Origin: Gloeobacter violaceus PCC 7421
GTDB taxonomy: Bacteria > Cyanobacteriota > Cyanobacteriia > Gloeobacterales > Gloeobacteraceae
Reading direction: 5' to 3'
NCBI RefSeq assembly: GCF_000011385.1
Contig: NC_005125.1
Location: forward strand, 1,550,001-1,614,000
Length of the DNA: 64,000 nt
Part shown: positions 37,810 to 46,823 of the stretch, one piece after another
How positions within the stretch are numbered: the first letter of the stretch is position 1
Layout of the letters: the number at the start of each line of letters is the position of its first letter
Position numbers and translations under genes: made by a program
Notes under the pieces: model-generated
Told to the model about the DNA's origin: nothing
Database searches by the model: none
Seen by the model: only the letters and a program-made list of their open reading frames with translations

Positions 37810-40493
37810 TGCGTTCTCATTCCGGGCATCTGGCTCCTTACCAACGAATTTACGCGCAGATGTTGATGGTGCTGCCGGGGGATTTTCGCCGGGAGTACGG
37901 CGAGCCGATGTTGCAGATGTTTAGTGAGCGTTATGTCGAGGAGTGCAGGGTTCGGGGGCAACCGGGCGCCACCTGGTTCTGGGTGGAGGCATTGTTTGAT
38001 CTGGTGCGCGTCGCCGTATTCGAGCACTTCGGTATGCTTTTGCAGGATCTGACCTATGCCGTCCGGATGCTGCGGTCCAACCCGCTGGTAACTGGGATCA
38101 TGCTGCTGGTGCTGGCGTTGGGCATCGGCGCCAACACGGCGATATTCAGCGTGATCAACGCCGTGCTGCTCAGGCCCTTTCCCTACGCGCAGCCGGAGCG
38201 GCTAGTGTTCGTCTGGGAGAAGTCCGCCGACTGGGAGAAAACGACCGGAATGGCCAGGATGAAATCTACGGTCGTCTCAGTGGCCAATTACCTTGATTGG
38301 CGCGCTCAAAACCAGGTGTTTACCGACATGGCCATTTTCAACATCTGGTCCGGTAGTCTCACGGGAGCAGGTGAGCCGGAAGTCATCGACGGAGCGATCG
38401 TATCGGCCAACTTCTTTTCGGTTCTGGGTATCCAGCCACAGCTGGGTCGCTCGTTCCTGCCGGAGGAGGACTCCCCCGAAGCCGACGGCCAGGTGATTGT
38501 GATCAGCGATGGCCTCTGGAAGCGGCGCTTCGCCGCCGATCTGGGGATCATCGGCCGCAAAGTCGCGATCGACGCAAGAAGCTATACCGTTGTCGGGGTG
38601 ATGCCCTCTCAGTTTCAGCAGCCCGAATCGGGCTTTTCCCGCTTCCAGAGAGCCCAGATCTGGCGTCCGCTGGCGAACCGGCGCAAATATTTCACAGACG
38701 CGCAACAGTGCAATCGCGCCTGCCGCAATTTTCGGGTGATTGCCAGACTCAAAAGCGGTGGCTCGCTTGCCGAAGCGCAAACCCAGATGGACACCATCGC
38801 CCGCAGGCTTGAACGCACCTATCCCGAGACCAATACGGGTTACGGCGTTACTGTCATTGCGCTAGCCGAGCAATTCGTGGGCAACCTTCGCCCCATCCTG
38901 CTGCTGCTCACCGCGGCAGTCGGCTGTGTACTGCTGATTGCCTGCGCCAACGTTGCCAACCTGCTGCTGGTTCGGGCTTCGGCGCGCCGAAAGGAGATTG
39001 CCCTGCGCCTGGCTCTGGGGGCCAACCGCGCCCGCCTGCTGCGCCAGTTGCTTACCGAGAGCCTGCTGCTGTCGCTGTTGGGTGGAGTATTCGGGGTAGG
39101 TTTGGCCTGGTGGAGCGTACCTGTCCTGTTGGCCCTACGACCGGAGAACCTGCCCCGCTTCGATCGCATCGAAATCGACGGAACGGTCCTTGCCTTTGGC
39201 CTTGGGCTGTCGCTGCTCACCGGACTCATTTTCGGCCTGCTACCCGCTTTGCAGGCCACCCGAACCACCCCCAACGCGGTCCTTAAAGAAGGCAGCACCA
39301 CCTCTGCCCCCCGCTCGCAAGCGCGATGGCTGGGAGCCCTGGTCATCGTCGAAATAGCTCTGTCGCTGGCGTTGCTTGCCGGGGCGGGGCTGTTGGTGCA
39401 GAATCTGCTGCGTTTGCAAAGCATCGATCCTGGATTTACGACCCGCAATGTCGTGAGCTTCTGGCTTGCGCTCCCCAAACTGCGTTATTCCACCGACGAG
39501 CGTATTGTCGCCTTTGAAGAGCAACTGCTCAGCCGCTTGCAAACCCTTCCGGGTGTCGAAGCAGCCGGGCGAGTATCGAGTCTGCCGCTAACGGGTTTGA
39601 ACAACTGGGGTATAGAAGTAACCATCGCGGGACGCCCTCGCCCGGCCCCCGGTCAGGAACTGAACGCCGACAACCGCATCGTCAGCTCGGGCTACTTCGA
39701 AACGCTGGGAATCGCCCTGGTGCGAGGCCGATTGTTGAACGACCGTGACCGCAGCAACACACCTAAAGTGGTGCTCATCAACGAAACCATGGCAAAGCGT
39801 TACTGGCCCGGGCAAGATCCGATCGGGCAGCGCATCAGCCTCGGAGACGAACGGCTCTGGCAGATTGTTGGGATTGTCAAAGATATCTACCACTTCGACT
39901 TGTTTCAGCTGCCTTACCCTGAGGTGTACACGTCGTATCGGCAGTACATCTTCGGCGGTCCCGGGCTGGTGGTGCGAGGGCAAGTTGACCCGGCCTCGCT
40001 CGTCCAGACCATACAACAGACCGTTCACTCCCTCGATAAGAACTTGCCGCTTAACGACGTGCAAACCCTCGACGAACGGCTTGCCCGCTCTCTGGCTGCC
40101 CAGCGGTTTTACACATTGCTGCTGGTGCTGATGGCGGTGATCGCAGCGGTGTTGGCCGGATCCGGCCTCTACGGAGTCATGTCCTACTCGGTCACCCGAC
40201 GCACCCGCGAGTTGGGCATCCGCGTAGCACTCGGGGCAAGACCGGCCGACGTGCTTCGGCTGGTGGTCGGACAGGGGATCGCCTTGGTGCTTGCGGGGAT
40301 CGGCTGCGGGTTAATCCTGGTCCTTGGAGCTGCAAATATGCTTACAGGAATCCTTTACGAGCCTCGACCGCAGGACTGGTTGGCGCTGCTGCCAGTGACC
40401 CTGGGTCTTTTTGTCGTTGGGCTTTTGGCTTGCTACGTCCCTGCGCGACGGGCCACCAGGGTCGATTCTGCGATTGCCCTGCGCTGCGAATAA
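37806..40493 (+). CDS. ADOP-type duplicated orphan ABC permease (MacB/FtsX-like)
   Basis: The 895-residue protein has an N-terminal ADOP-specific region (LPGDFRREYGEPMLQMF, about 24-40), then two MacB/FtsX permease halves. Each has a leading helix, a periplasmic core domain and three further helices (ALGIGANTAIFSVINAVLL; LRLALGANRARLLRQLLTES; LGIRVALGARPADVLRLVVG). The family, described from Acidobacteria, has no attached ATPase, and none is found nearby. A role in efflux or lipoprotein handling is plausible. Start GTG 37806 or ATG 37809. The PadR pairing and family distribution suggest acquisition from another phylum, although base composition matches the host. Confidence 0.88.
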   Translation: MMRSHSGHLAPYQRIYAQMLMVLPGDFRREYGEPMLQMFSERYVEECRVRGQPGATWFWVEALFDLVRVAVFEHFGMLLQDLTYAVRMLRSNPLVTGIMLLVLALGIGANTAIFSVINAVLLRPFPYAQPERLVFVWEKSADWEKTTGMARMKSTVVSVANYLDWRAQNQVFTDMAIFNIWSGSLTGAGEPEVIDGAIVSANFFSVLGIQPQLGRSFLPEEDSPEADGQVIVISDGLWKRRFAADLGIIGRKVAIDARSYTVVGVMPSQFQQPESGFSRFQRAQIWRPLANRRKYFTDAQQCNRACRNFRVIARLKSGGSLAEAQTQMDTIARRLERTYPETNTGYGVTVIALAEQFVGNLRPILLLLTAAVGCVLLIACANVANLLLVRASARRKEIALRLALGANRARLLRQLLTESLLLSLLGGVFGVGLAWWSVPVLLALRPENLPRFDRIEIDGTVLAFGLGLSLLTGLIFGLLPALQATRTTPNAVLKEGSTTSAPRSQARWLGALVIVEIALSLALLAGAGLLVQNLLRLQSIDPGFTTRNVVSFWLALPKLRYSTDERIVAFEEQLLSRLQTLPGVEAAGRVSSLPLTGLNNWGIEVTIAGRPRPAPGQELNADNRIVSSGYFETLGIALVRGRLLNDRDRSNTPKVVLINETMAKRYWPGQDPIGQRISLGDERLWQIVGIVKDIYHFDLFQLPYPEVYTSYRQYIFGGPGLVVRGQVDPASLVQTIQQTVHSLDKNLPLNDVQTLDERLARSLAAQRFYTLLLVLMAVIAAVLAGSGLYGVMSYSVTRRTRELGIRVALGARPADVLRLVVGQGIALVLAGIGCGLILVLGAANMLTGILYEPRPQDWLALLPVTLGLFVVGLLACYVPARRATRVDSAIALRCE

Positions 40494-40586
40494 GCAGGCT
40501 TCGGGAGCGGGAGGCCGCCTGTACTATGCTGAAGGGGAACTACGCCGGTGGGCTTTTGCCCTGGCTCTTTACCCATGATGGGCACC

Positions 40587-41660
40587 ATGCAGCGCATTAT
40601 CCAGCAAGAAGAAATTCTGAATGTCCTCAAGCCTGTGCAGGATCCGGAACTGCGCCGCTCGCTGGTCGAACTGGGCATGATCCGCAACGTCGACATTCAA
40701 GGGGGCAACGTCAGCTTCACGCTGGTGCTCACCACCCCCGCCTGTCCGCTGCGCGAGATGATCGTGGGCGACTGCAAGAAGGCTGTCTTTGCCATCGACG
40801 GCGTCCAGAGCGTCGAAGTGGAAGTGACCGCCGAGACGCCCAAGGCCAAGGCTTTGCCCGACCGGCAGGGTATCCCGGGGGTCAAGAACATCATTGCTGT
40901 CTCCAGCGGCAAGGGCGGTGTGGGCAAGACGACCGTTTCGGTCAACGTCGCCGTGTCGCTGGCCCAATCCGGCGCCCAGGTGGGCATTCTCGACGCCGAT
41001 ATCTACGGGCCGAACGTGCCTTTGATGCTCGGTTTGCAAGGCCAGAAGATGCCCGTGCGCCACAACGAGAACGGCGGTGAAATATTCGAGCCGCTGTTTA
41101 ATTACGGCGTCAAAGTGGTCTCGATGGGCTTCTGGGTCGGTGAGGATCAGCCGCTCATCTGGCGCGGGCCGATGCTCAACTCCGCTATTCGCCAGTTTCT
41201 CTACCAGGTGGACTGGGGCGAACTCGATTATCTGATCATCGACCTGCCGCCGGGTACCGGGGACGCCCAGCTTACCCTCTGCCAGTCGGTGCCCCTGGCG
41301 GGGGCGGTGATCGTCACCACTCCCCAGACCGTGGCCCTGCTCGACTCGCGCAAGGGTCTGCGCATGTTCCAGCAACTCGGGGTGCCGGTGCTCGGGATCG
41401 TCGAGAACATGAGCTACTTTATTCCGCCCGACGCTCCTGAAAAAAAATACGACATCTTCAGCAGCGGCGGCGGCGAGCGCACCGCCCGCGAGCTGGGTCT
41501 GCCGCTGTTGGGCATGCTGCCTTTGGAGATGCCCGTGCGCGAAGGGGGCGACCGGGGGGTGCCCATCGCCATGGCCCGGCCCGATTCAGCCTCCGCCCAG
41601 GCCTTTCGCAAGCTCGCCCAGGTGATCGCGGGCAAAGTCTCGGTGGCGGCCCTGACCTAG
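40587..41660 (+). CDS. mrp: Mrp/ApbC iron-sulfur carrier ATPase
   Basis: The 357-residue protein joins an N-terminal MIP18 (DUF59) domain (VQDPELRRSLVELGMI, about 14-29) to an Mrp-type P-loop ATPase with deviant Walker A AVSSGKGGVGKTTVSVN and the switch block YLIIDLPPGTGDAQL. Mrp proteins carry and transfer [4Fe-4S] clusters to apoproteins. The C-terminal CxxC found in many homologues is not visible. Start: ATG 40587 (MQRIIQQEEILNVL), with ATGs at 40575 and 40578 as alternatives. It follows the permease with a 93-base gap. Confidence 0.93.
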   Translation: MQRIIQQEEILNVLKPVQDPELRRSLVELGMIRNVDIQGGNVSFTLVLTTPACPLREMIVGDCKKAVFAIDGVQSVEVEVTAETPKAKALPDRQGIPGVKNIIAVSSGKGGVGKTTVSVNVAVSLAQSGAQVGILDADIYGPNVPLMLGLQGQKMPVRHNENGGEIFEPLFNYGVKVVSMGFWVGEDQPLIWRGPMLNSAIRQFLYQVDWGELDYLIIDLPPGTGDAQLTLCQSVPLAGAVIVTTPQTVALLDSRKGLRMFQQLGVPVLGIVENMSYFIPPDAPEKKYDIFSSGGGERTARELGLPLLGMLPLEMPVREGGDRGVPIAMARPDSASAQAFRKLAQVIAGKVSVAALT

Positions 41661-41685
41661 GCGACGTGGCGGGTACACTGAACCC

Positions 41686-42129
41686 ATGGACGCCCGGACG
41701 CTCTATACGCAAGACTTTTACCGCTGGACCTTCGAGCAGGCGCAGCTGGTGCGCGAGCGCCGCTGGGATGCGCTGGATGTCGAGCATGTGGCAGAGGAGT
41801 TGGAAGCTTTGGGACGCTCGGAACGGCGCGAGCTGCGTAGCCGCCTGGAGATTTTGACGGGGCATCTGCTCAAGTGGCAATTTCAGCCCGATGAGCGCTC
41901 CGACAGCTGGCTCGACACTATCCGAGAGCAACGATCCCGTATCCGCCTGCTCCTGGAAGATAGCCCCAGCTTGAAGCCGGAGCTGGACAACCTGCTGGAG
42001 CGGGCCTATTTGGACGGCTTGCGCCTGGCGCTCAAGGAGACGGGACTGGAACCCGCGCTGTTGCCGCCCGACTGCCCATACACCCTCGATCAGCTTTTTG
42101 ACAGCGGCTATTTGCCCTCCGCGCGCTGA
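41686..42129 (+). CDS. DUF29-family protein
   Basis: The 147-residue protein begins MDARTLYTQDFYRWTFEQAQ and has DVEHVAEELEALGRSERREL and HLLKWQFQPDERSDSW, the pattern of DUF29, a helical family abundant in cyanobacteria. The final part is less conserved. It has no signal or membrane segment. Function is unknown; some family members show a toxin-antitoxin-like genomic context, but no partner is seen here. Start ATG 41686, 25 bases after mrp. Confidence 0.85.
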   Translation: MDARTLYTQDFYRWTFEQAQLVRERRWDALDVEHVAEELEALGRSERRELRSRLEILTGHLLKWQFQPDERSDSWLDTIREQRSRIRLLLEDSPSLKPELDNLLERAYLDGLRLALKETGLEPALLPPDCPYTLDQLFDSGYLPSAR

Positions 42130-42224
42130 CCACGACTGCGGTGCGCTTGCAGGCAGATCCAATCCACTCCAGGGAGATTGCCCCTTAATATGGGCAAGAA
42201 ACATCTGGCGGTTGTACAAGCGCG

Positions 42225-43655
42225 ATGAGTTCGAGCGATCTGTCCCAACTGGCCGGCGGAATCCCTGCAGAGCACACCCTGCCGAAGGTGGGACTGCTCA
42301 CGATGTTCCGGCTCGGTTTATTTCAGATGGGTCTGGGGATCATGTCGATCCTCACCCTCGGGGTGCTCAACCGCATCTTGATCGACGTCAATCTACTCGC
42401 CATCCCGGCAACCCTCGCGGGCGGGGTGCTCGCCATGTACCAGTTCGTCGCCCCGGCGCGCGTCTGGTTCGGCCAGCGCTCGGACGCCAGACCGCTCTTC
42501 GGATACCACCGCACCGGTTATGTATGGCTTGGGGCGGCGCTGTTTTGCCTCACTTCGTATCTAGCGGTGCAGGTGATCTGGGAACTCTCAGACAGCCTGC
42601 GTGCCACGGGTTGGTCGGGGGCGACCTACGGCTGGGTGGCGCTGCTGGCGCTCGCCTTTGCCGGGTACGGGCTTTGCATCAGTTGCAGTTCGACGCCCTT
42701 CGCCGCACTGTTGGTCGATGTCTCCGACGAGGACGATCGCTCCAAGCTGGTGGGGATAGTCTGGACGATGCTGATGGTCGGGATCGTGACGGGGGCCATC
42801 ACCAGCGCCAGTTTGCTTAAGGGTCTCACCGCGGAGACGCTGCGCGAGTCGATCAATTATTTGTTTACCGTCGTGCCCGCCGCCGTCTTCGGCCTGGCCC
42901 TGATGGCCCTGACCGGAGTGGAAGCCCGCTATTCGCGCTTCAGCCGCCGGACGGTAACCGTCCTGCGTGAGGACCGCATCACCCTCACTTCCGCCCTGCG
43001 CATCCTGACGGCAAGCCGCCAGACCGGGGTGTTCTTTGCCTTCTTGCTTGCCATGACCGTGAGCCTCTTTATGCAGCAGCCGATACTCGAACCCTACGGC
43101 GGCGAGGTCTTCGGCATGAGCGTCGCCGAGAGCACCCGGCTCAATGCCTTCTGGGGAACCGGCACCCTGGTGGGCATTCCACTTGCAGGATTTTTGATTG
43201 TGCCGCGGCTGGGCAAAAAGCGCACCGCCCGCCTCGGCTGCCTGCTGGTGGGAGCCTGCTTCGGGCTGGTCATCCTCGCAGGCTTTACCGCAATGCCGGC
43301 AGTCCTGCAGGGGGCGGTCACCGTCCTGGGACTCGGCTTCGGGATCACCACCAACGCCGCGGTGAGCCTGATGCTGGATCTCACCGCCGCCGAGACGGCA
43401 GGCACGTTCATCGGCGCCTGGGGTCTCGCCCAAGCCATGTCCCAGGCGTTTGCCACCGTGGCGGGAGGCATTGTGCTCGATATTGCCCGGGGTGTGTTCG
43501 GGGTGCCGGTGCTCGCCTACGGCGCGGTATTCGCCCTCGAAAGCCTCGGGATGCTGGTGGCAGTCTGGTTGCTGTCGCGGGTGGATGTCGAGGAATTTCG
43601 CTCGGACACCGGTCGGGCAGTCGCTAAGGTGCTCGCAAGCGAAATGGACTCCTGA
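42225..43655 (+). CDS. BCD-family (PucC-like) pigment/MFS transporter
   Basis: The 476-residue protein has 12 predicted helices and BCD/PucC blocks: LFQMGLGIMSILTLGVLNRI, RTGYVWLGAALFC and SCSSTPFAALLVDVSDEDDR. Family members are tied to bacteriochlorophyll or chlorophyll delivery to light-harvesting complexes. In a thylakoid-free cyanobacterium it would act in the cytoplasmic membrane. Start ATG 42225, 95 bases after the DUF29 gene. No photosynthesis genes are adjacent, so the function is inferred from family only. Confidence 0.9.
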   Translation: MSSSDLSQLAGGIPAEHTLPKVGLLTMFRLGLFQMGLGIMSILTLGVLNRILIDVNLLAIPATLAGGVLAMYQFVAPARVWFGQRSDARPLFGYHRTGYVWLGAALFCLTSYLAVQVIWELSDSLRATGWSGATYGWVALLALAFAGYGLCISCSSTPFAALLVDVSDEDDRSKLVGIVWTMLMVGIVTGAITSASLLKGLTAETLRESINYLFTVVPAAVFGLALMALTGVEARYSRFSRRTVTVLREDRITLTSALRILTASRQTGVFFAFLLAMTVSLFMQQPILEPYGGEVFGMSVAESTRLNAFWGTGTLVGIPLAGFLIVPRLGKKRTARLGCLLVGACFGLVILAGFTAMPAVLQGAVTVLGLGFGITTNAAVSLMLDLTAAETAGTFIGAWGLAQAMSQAFATVAGGIVLDIARGVFGVPVLAYGAVFALESLGMLVAVWLLSRVDVEEFRSDTGRAVAKVLASEMDS

Positions 43656-43686
43656 GCAATCTGGCTAGCCCGGCTCCTTCCATAAC

Positions 43687-44340
43687 TCACGGTTTGCGGG
43701 CCTGCACCGTCTGCAGACTGCCTCCGGCCAATAGTTGCTGCTCGAGGGTGCTAAAGCCGCACTCGGCCAGCAGTCCCGGCAAGTCTGTGGCGAGCAGTTC
43801 CCAGGCGGTGTGGGTTTCGAACACCCATAAAAACAGCGCCAGCCCCGGCCAGTAGAGCGGGTTGGTCGGCCGGTGATAGTCGATCAGCGCAAAGGTGCCG
43901 CCGGGTTTGAGCACCCGCAGTACCTCGCGAATAATCGTCCGCCGCTGGGTAGGCTCCATCTCGTGCAGGGCGACGCTCGTATGCACCAGATCGAAGCTTG
44001 CCCCGGCAAAGGGCATCGCCTCGGCGCGGCCCTGCACGAAATGCGCCCCAGGTACACGCGCTCGGGCGTGGCGCAGGCTGCCCTCGGACCGATCGAGCCC
44101 TGTCACCCGCGCGCCGGTGGCCGCCAGATAGCGCGTGGCTCCGCCCGGCCCGCAACAGAGATCCAGCACGCTGCTGGCGGCGCTCAGAGAAACGTTTTGC
44201 CAGGCAGCCTGCCGGAAGTGGCGCTCGCCCCCGGCAAGCACCGCCGCCCCCGAGGTAATCGCCTCGTACAGCGGCGCGCAGGCAAAACTCCAATCGCGCA
44301 AGATCGTCGCCAGGGCGTTATTCCATGCGGGTGCCTCCAT
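43687..44340 (-). CDS. Class I SAM-dependent methyltransferase
   Basis: The 217-residue protein has SAM motif I VLDLCCGPGGATRYLA (about 60-75), motif II VTGLDRSEGSL, and DLVHTSVALHEME, VLRVLKPGGTFALIDYH. This is a UbiE/Methyltransf_11-like fold. The last part resembles quinone or lipid methyltransferases, but the substrate is unknown. Start: ATG 44340 (MEAPAWNNAL), since the longer frame lies opposite the YlqD gene. It is divergent from the YlqD-type gene with 81 bases between. Confidence 0.85.
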   Translation of the reverse strand: MEAPAWNNALATILRDWSFACAPLYEAITSGAAVLAGGERHFRQAAWQNVSLSAASSVLDLCCGPGGATRYLAATGARVTGLDRSEGSLRHARARVPGAHFVQGRAEAMPFAGASFDLVHTSVALHEMEPTQRRTIIREVLRVLKPGGTFALIDYHRPTNPLYWPGLALFLWVFETHTAWELLATDLPGLLAECGFSTLEQQLLAGGSLQTVQARKP

Positions 44341-44421
44341 TATTGACCGGGATCGAGGCCGATCGACATTGCCCAGGTGACGGCGTACAATACGCAAGCA
44401 TCTTTCACCGACGCGGATTCC

Positions 44422-44856
44422 ATGAAGCTCAACATCAAGCGCAACGTGACCATCAAGGCAATCGTGACTCCCCGGCTGAAGGAGGAGATGATGGCCCAGT
44501 TGCAGGGTTTTCTTTCCCAGGCGGACCGCCAGCTTGAACAACTCGAGTTCCAGGGCAAGCGCGCTATTGCCGAAATCGAGCGCACCAACATCAAGCCCCT
44601 CGGTCCAGAGGCCAAAAACCAGATCGAAAACATTCGTACCCAGGTCAACGAGCAGAAAAACCAGCTGTTGCAGCAAAAAAACCAGTTTCTCCAGCAACTG
44701 TCGCAGGTGACCGGCTGGGAACTCGCCCAGGAAGTCGTTCAAGGTCAGGTCGAGAGCTACTGCGACATCCAGGCCGGGGACAACCTGGTCGAAAAAATGA
44801 ACGTCGAAGTGCTCATCGAAGACGGCATCGTCAAGGAAATCCGGGGGGAGCCCTGA
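44422..44856 (+). CDS. YlqD-family protein
   Basis: The 144-residue protein starts MKLNIKRNVTIKAIVT, followed by a long charged coiled coil rich in Gln (NQIENIRTQVNEQKNQLL) and a beta C-terminus DGIVKEIRGEP. This matches the YlqD family found in cyanobacteria and Firmicutes. The function is unknown. It opens a rightward run (YlqD, ferredoxin, RodA, FolB) with short gaps, suggesting shared transcription. Confidence 0.85.
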   Translation: MKLNIKRNVTIKAIVTPRLKEEMMAQLQGFLSQADRQLEQLEFQGKRAIAEIERTNIKPLGPEAKNQIENIRTQVNEQKNQLLQQKNQFLQQLSQVTGWELAQEVVQGQVESYCDIQAGDNLVEKMNVEVLIEDGIVKEIRGEP

Positions 44857-44900
44857 AGCCCACCTATACTGAATTGAGCGAGAGCGAGAGAGGAACTGTC

Positions 44901-45128
44901 ATGCCGCACACGATTGTCACCGACGTATGCGAGGGCATCGCCGATTGCGTCGATGCCTGTCCGGTTTCCTGTATCGATCAGGGTCCCGGCAAAAATGCCA
45001 AGGGAACCAACTGGTACTGGATTGATTTTGCTACCTGTATCGATTGCGGTATTTGTCTGCAGGTTTGCCCGGTCAATGGTGCGATCCTGCCCGAAGAAAA
45101 ACCGGAGCTTCAGAAGACGCCCACCTGA
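44901..45128 (+). CDS. Bacterial-type ferredoxin (two cluster sites)
   Basis: The 75-residue protein has CEGIADCVDACPVSC at the N-terminus and CIDCGICLQVCP near residues 46-57. The second motif gives three ligands of one [4Fe-4S] cluster, with the Cys of ACPV as the fourth. The first site has C-x5-C and no CxxC, so it may hold a [3Fe-4S] or a variant cluster, as in 7Fe ferredoxins. It would act as a low-potential soluble electron carrier. Start: ATG 44901 behind AGAGGA. The next gene, rodA, begins 21 bases after its stop. Confidence 0.92.
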   Translation: MPHTIVTDVCEGIADCVDACPVSCIDQGPGKNAKGTNWYWIDFATCIDCGICLQVCPVNGAILPEEKPELQKTPT

Positions 45129-45149
45129 TTTGTCGCTGCTTGAGGTGCT

Positions 45150-46406
45150 ATGGAGCTGGCCAAACTTTCCTGGAACAGCTGGCTGAATTCGCTCTACAAG
45201 TTGTTTCGCGGCTTCGACGGCTGGCTGCTGCTCTTTGCGGTGCTGTTGTTGTCGACGGGGGTGCTGACCATCTTCAGCACCCGCCCGGAAGGCATCGAAT
45301 GGAAAGCCCAGTTGGGCACGGGCCTGGTGGGCATCGCCTGGGCGCTGTTTTTGTCGCGGCTTACCTACGGCTGGCTGCAGCGCTGGAGCTGGCTGATTTA
45401 TAGCTCCGCCTGCGCAATGCTTTTAGGGGTGCTCTTCACCGGAAACTCGGTCAAGGGCGCCCAGCGCTGGATCGAATTTGGGGGCATCCAGCTGCAGCCG
45501 AGCGAATTTGCCAAATTGGGGGTGATCATCGCCCTCGCCGCCCTCATCCAGCGCTATCCCATCCGCAGCTTCGGCCAGATCTGGGTGGTGCTTGGGGTGC
45601 TGGCGGTGCCCTTTTTGCTGGTCTTCAAACAACCCGACCTGGGGACCGCCCTCGTCTTCGGCGCCATCAGCCTCGGCATGCTCTACTGGGGCGGGGCGCG
45701 GCTGGGCTGGCTGGCATTGGTCGTCTCGCCGCTCATGGCCGCGATTCTATACGCCATCTGGATCCCGGCCTGGATTGTCTGGGTAGCGGCCATGGCGGTG
45801 GTCGCCTGGCGGGAGTTGGACTGGCGGTGGTGGGGGGCGATCGGCGCCGGGGCGATCAACCTGGTGGCGGGGGGACTGGGGCAGGTCTTCTGGCATCTGC
45901 TCAAGCCTTATCAGCAGCAGCGCCTCGTCGTCTTTCTCGATCCGAGCGGCGACCCGCTGGGCTCCGGTTACCACATTCTGCAATCGGAAATTGCCATCGG
46001 AGCGGGGGGGCTCTGGGGGCGCGGCATATTCCAGGGCACCCAGACCCAGCTCAACTTCATCCCCGAGCAACATACCGACTTTATCTTCTCGGCCCTGGGC
46101 GAAGAGTGGGGATTTCTGGGGGCGGTGGTGCTGTTGGGTTTGTTCTTTTGTTTGTTTGCCCGCCTGCTGCTCATCGCCCAGAACTCCGCCGACGACTTCG
46201 GTTCGCTTTTGACTATCGGCGTGTTCACGATGCTGCTGTTCCAGACGGTGGTCAACATCGGCATGACGATCGGCCTGGCGCCGGTGACGGGCATTCCGCT
46301 GCCGTTTGTCACCTTCGGGCGCTCGTTTTTGATTACTTGCTTTACGGCGATCGGATTGGTGGAGTCGGTGGCGCTGCACCGCACCAAGATGGTCTTTCCG
46401 AACTAA
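45150..46406 (+). CDS. rodA: RodA peptidoglycan glycosyltransferase (SEDS)
   Basis: The 418-residue SEDS protein has about 10 helices and the blocks GAQRWIEFGGIQLQPSEFAK, VFLDPSGDPLGSGYHILQS, IPEQHTDFIFSALGEEWGFL and GIPLPFVTFGRS. It polymerises lipid II for the lateral wall with a class B PBP and the MreB elongasome. FtsW identity is less likely because the sequence has the RodA-type PEQHTDFIFS with the cyanobacterial FGRS end. Start ATG 45150. FolB follows 5 bases later. Confidence 0.93.
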   Translation: MELAKLSWNSWLNSLYKLFRGFDGWLLLFAVLLLSTGVLTIFSTRPEGIEWKAQLGTGLVGIAWALFLSRLTYGWLQRWSWLIYSSACAMLLGVLFTGNSVKGAQRWIEFGGIQLQPSEFAKLGVIIALAALIQRYPIRSFGQIWVVLGVLAVPFLLVFKQPDLGTALVFGAISLGMLYWGGARLGWLALVVSPLMAAILYAIWIPAWIVWVAAMAVVAWRELDWRWWGAIGAGAINLVAGGLGQVFWHLLKPYQQQRLVVFLDPSGDPLGSGYHILQSEIAIGAGGLWGRGIFQGTQTQLNFIPEQHTDFIFSALGEEWGFLGAVVLLGLFFCLFARLLLIAQNSADDFGSLLTIGVFTMLLFQTVVNIGMTIGLAPVTGIPLPFVTFGRSFLITCFTAIGLVESVALHRTKMVFPN

Positions 46407-46411
46407 TTCCC

Positions 46412-46765
46412 ATGGCTGATTGCATCCGTTTGCGGGAGATCGTCTGCTACGGCTACAGCGGTGTGTATGCCGAGGAGCGCCGCCTCGGCCAGCGCTTCAT
46501 CGTCGACGCCGATCTGCACATCGATCTGCGTACCGCCGGTGGCAGCGATCGCCTCGAAGACAGCCTCGACTACGGCGCTCTGGTGACGGCGGTGCGGCAG
46601 ATCGTCGAAGAGCGCCAGTTTTCGCTCCTCGAAGCACTGGCCGAGGCGATTGCCCGGCGCCTGCGCCAGGATGCGCGCGTGCAGCAGGTACGCGTCGTCG
46701 TCGCCAAACCCCAGCCGCCCATCCCCGGCTTTACCGGCAGCGTCGCCGTCGAGATCTGGCGCTGA
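46412..46765 (+). CDS. folB: Dihydroneopterin aldolase
   Basis: The 117-residue protein has the FolB pattern IRLREIVCYGYSGVYAEERR, SLDYGALVTAVRQIV and FSLLEALAEAIARRL, and a C-terminal strand VRVVVAKPQPPIPGF with the catalytic-type Lys. It cleaves dihydroneopterin to 6-hydroxymethyldihydropterin in folate synthesis. Start ATG 46412, 5 bases after rodA, so it is likely coupled to it. Confidence 0.93.
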   Translation: MADCIRLREIVCYGYSGVYAEERRLGQRFIVDADLHIDLRTAGGSDRLEDSLDYGALVTAVRQIVEERQFSLLEALAEAIARRLRQDARVQQVRVVVAKPQPPIPGFTGSVAVEIWR

Positions 46766-46823
46766 GGGTCCGCTGCACCTGCCGCTCAAGCCACAATGGT
46801 CGGGGCGTCGCGGAGCAACACCT

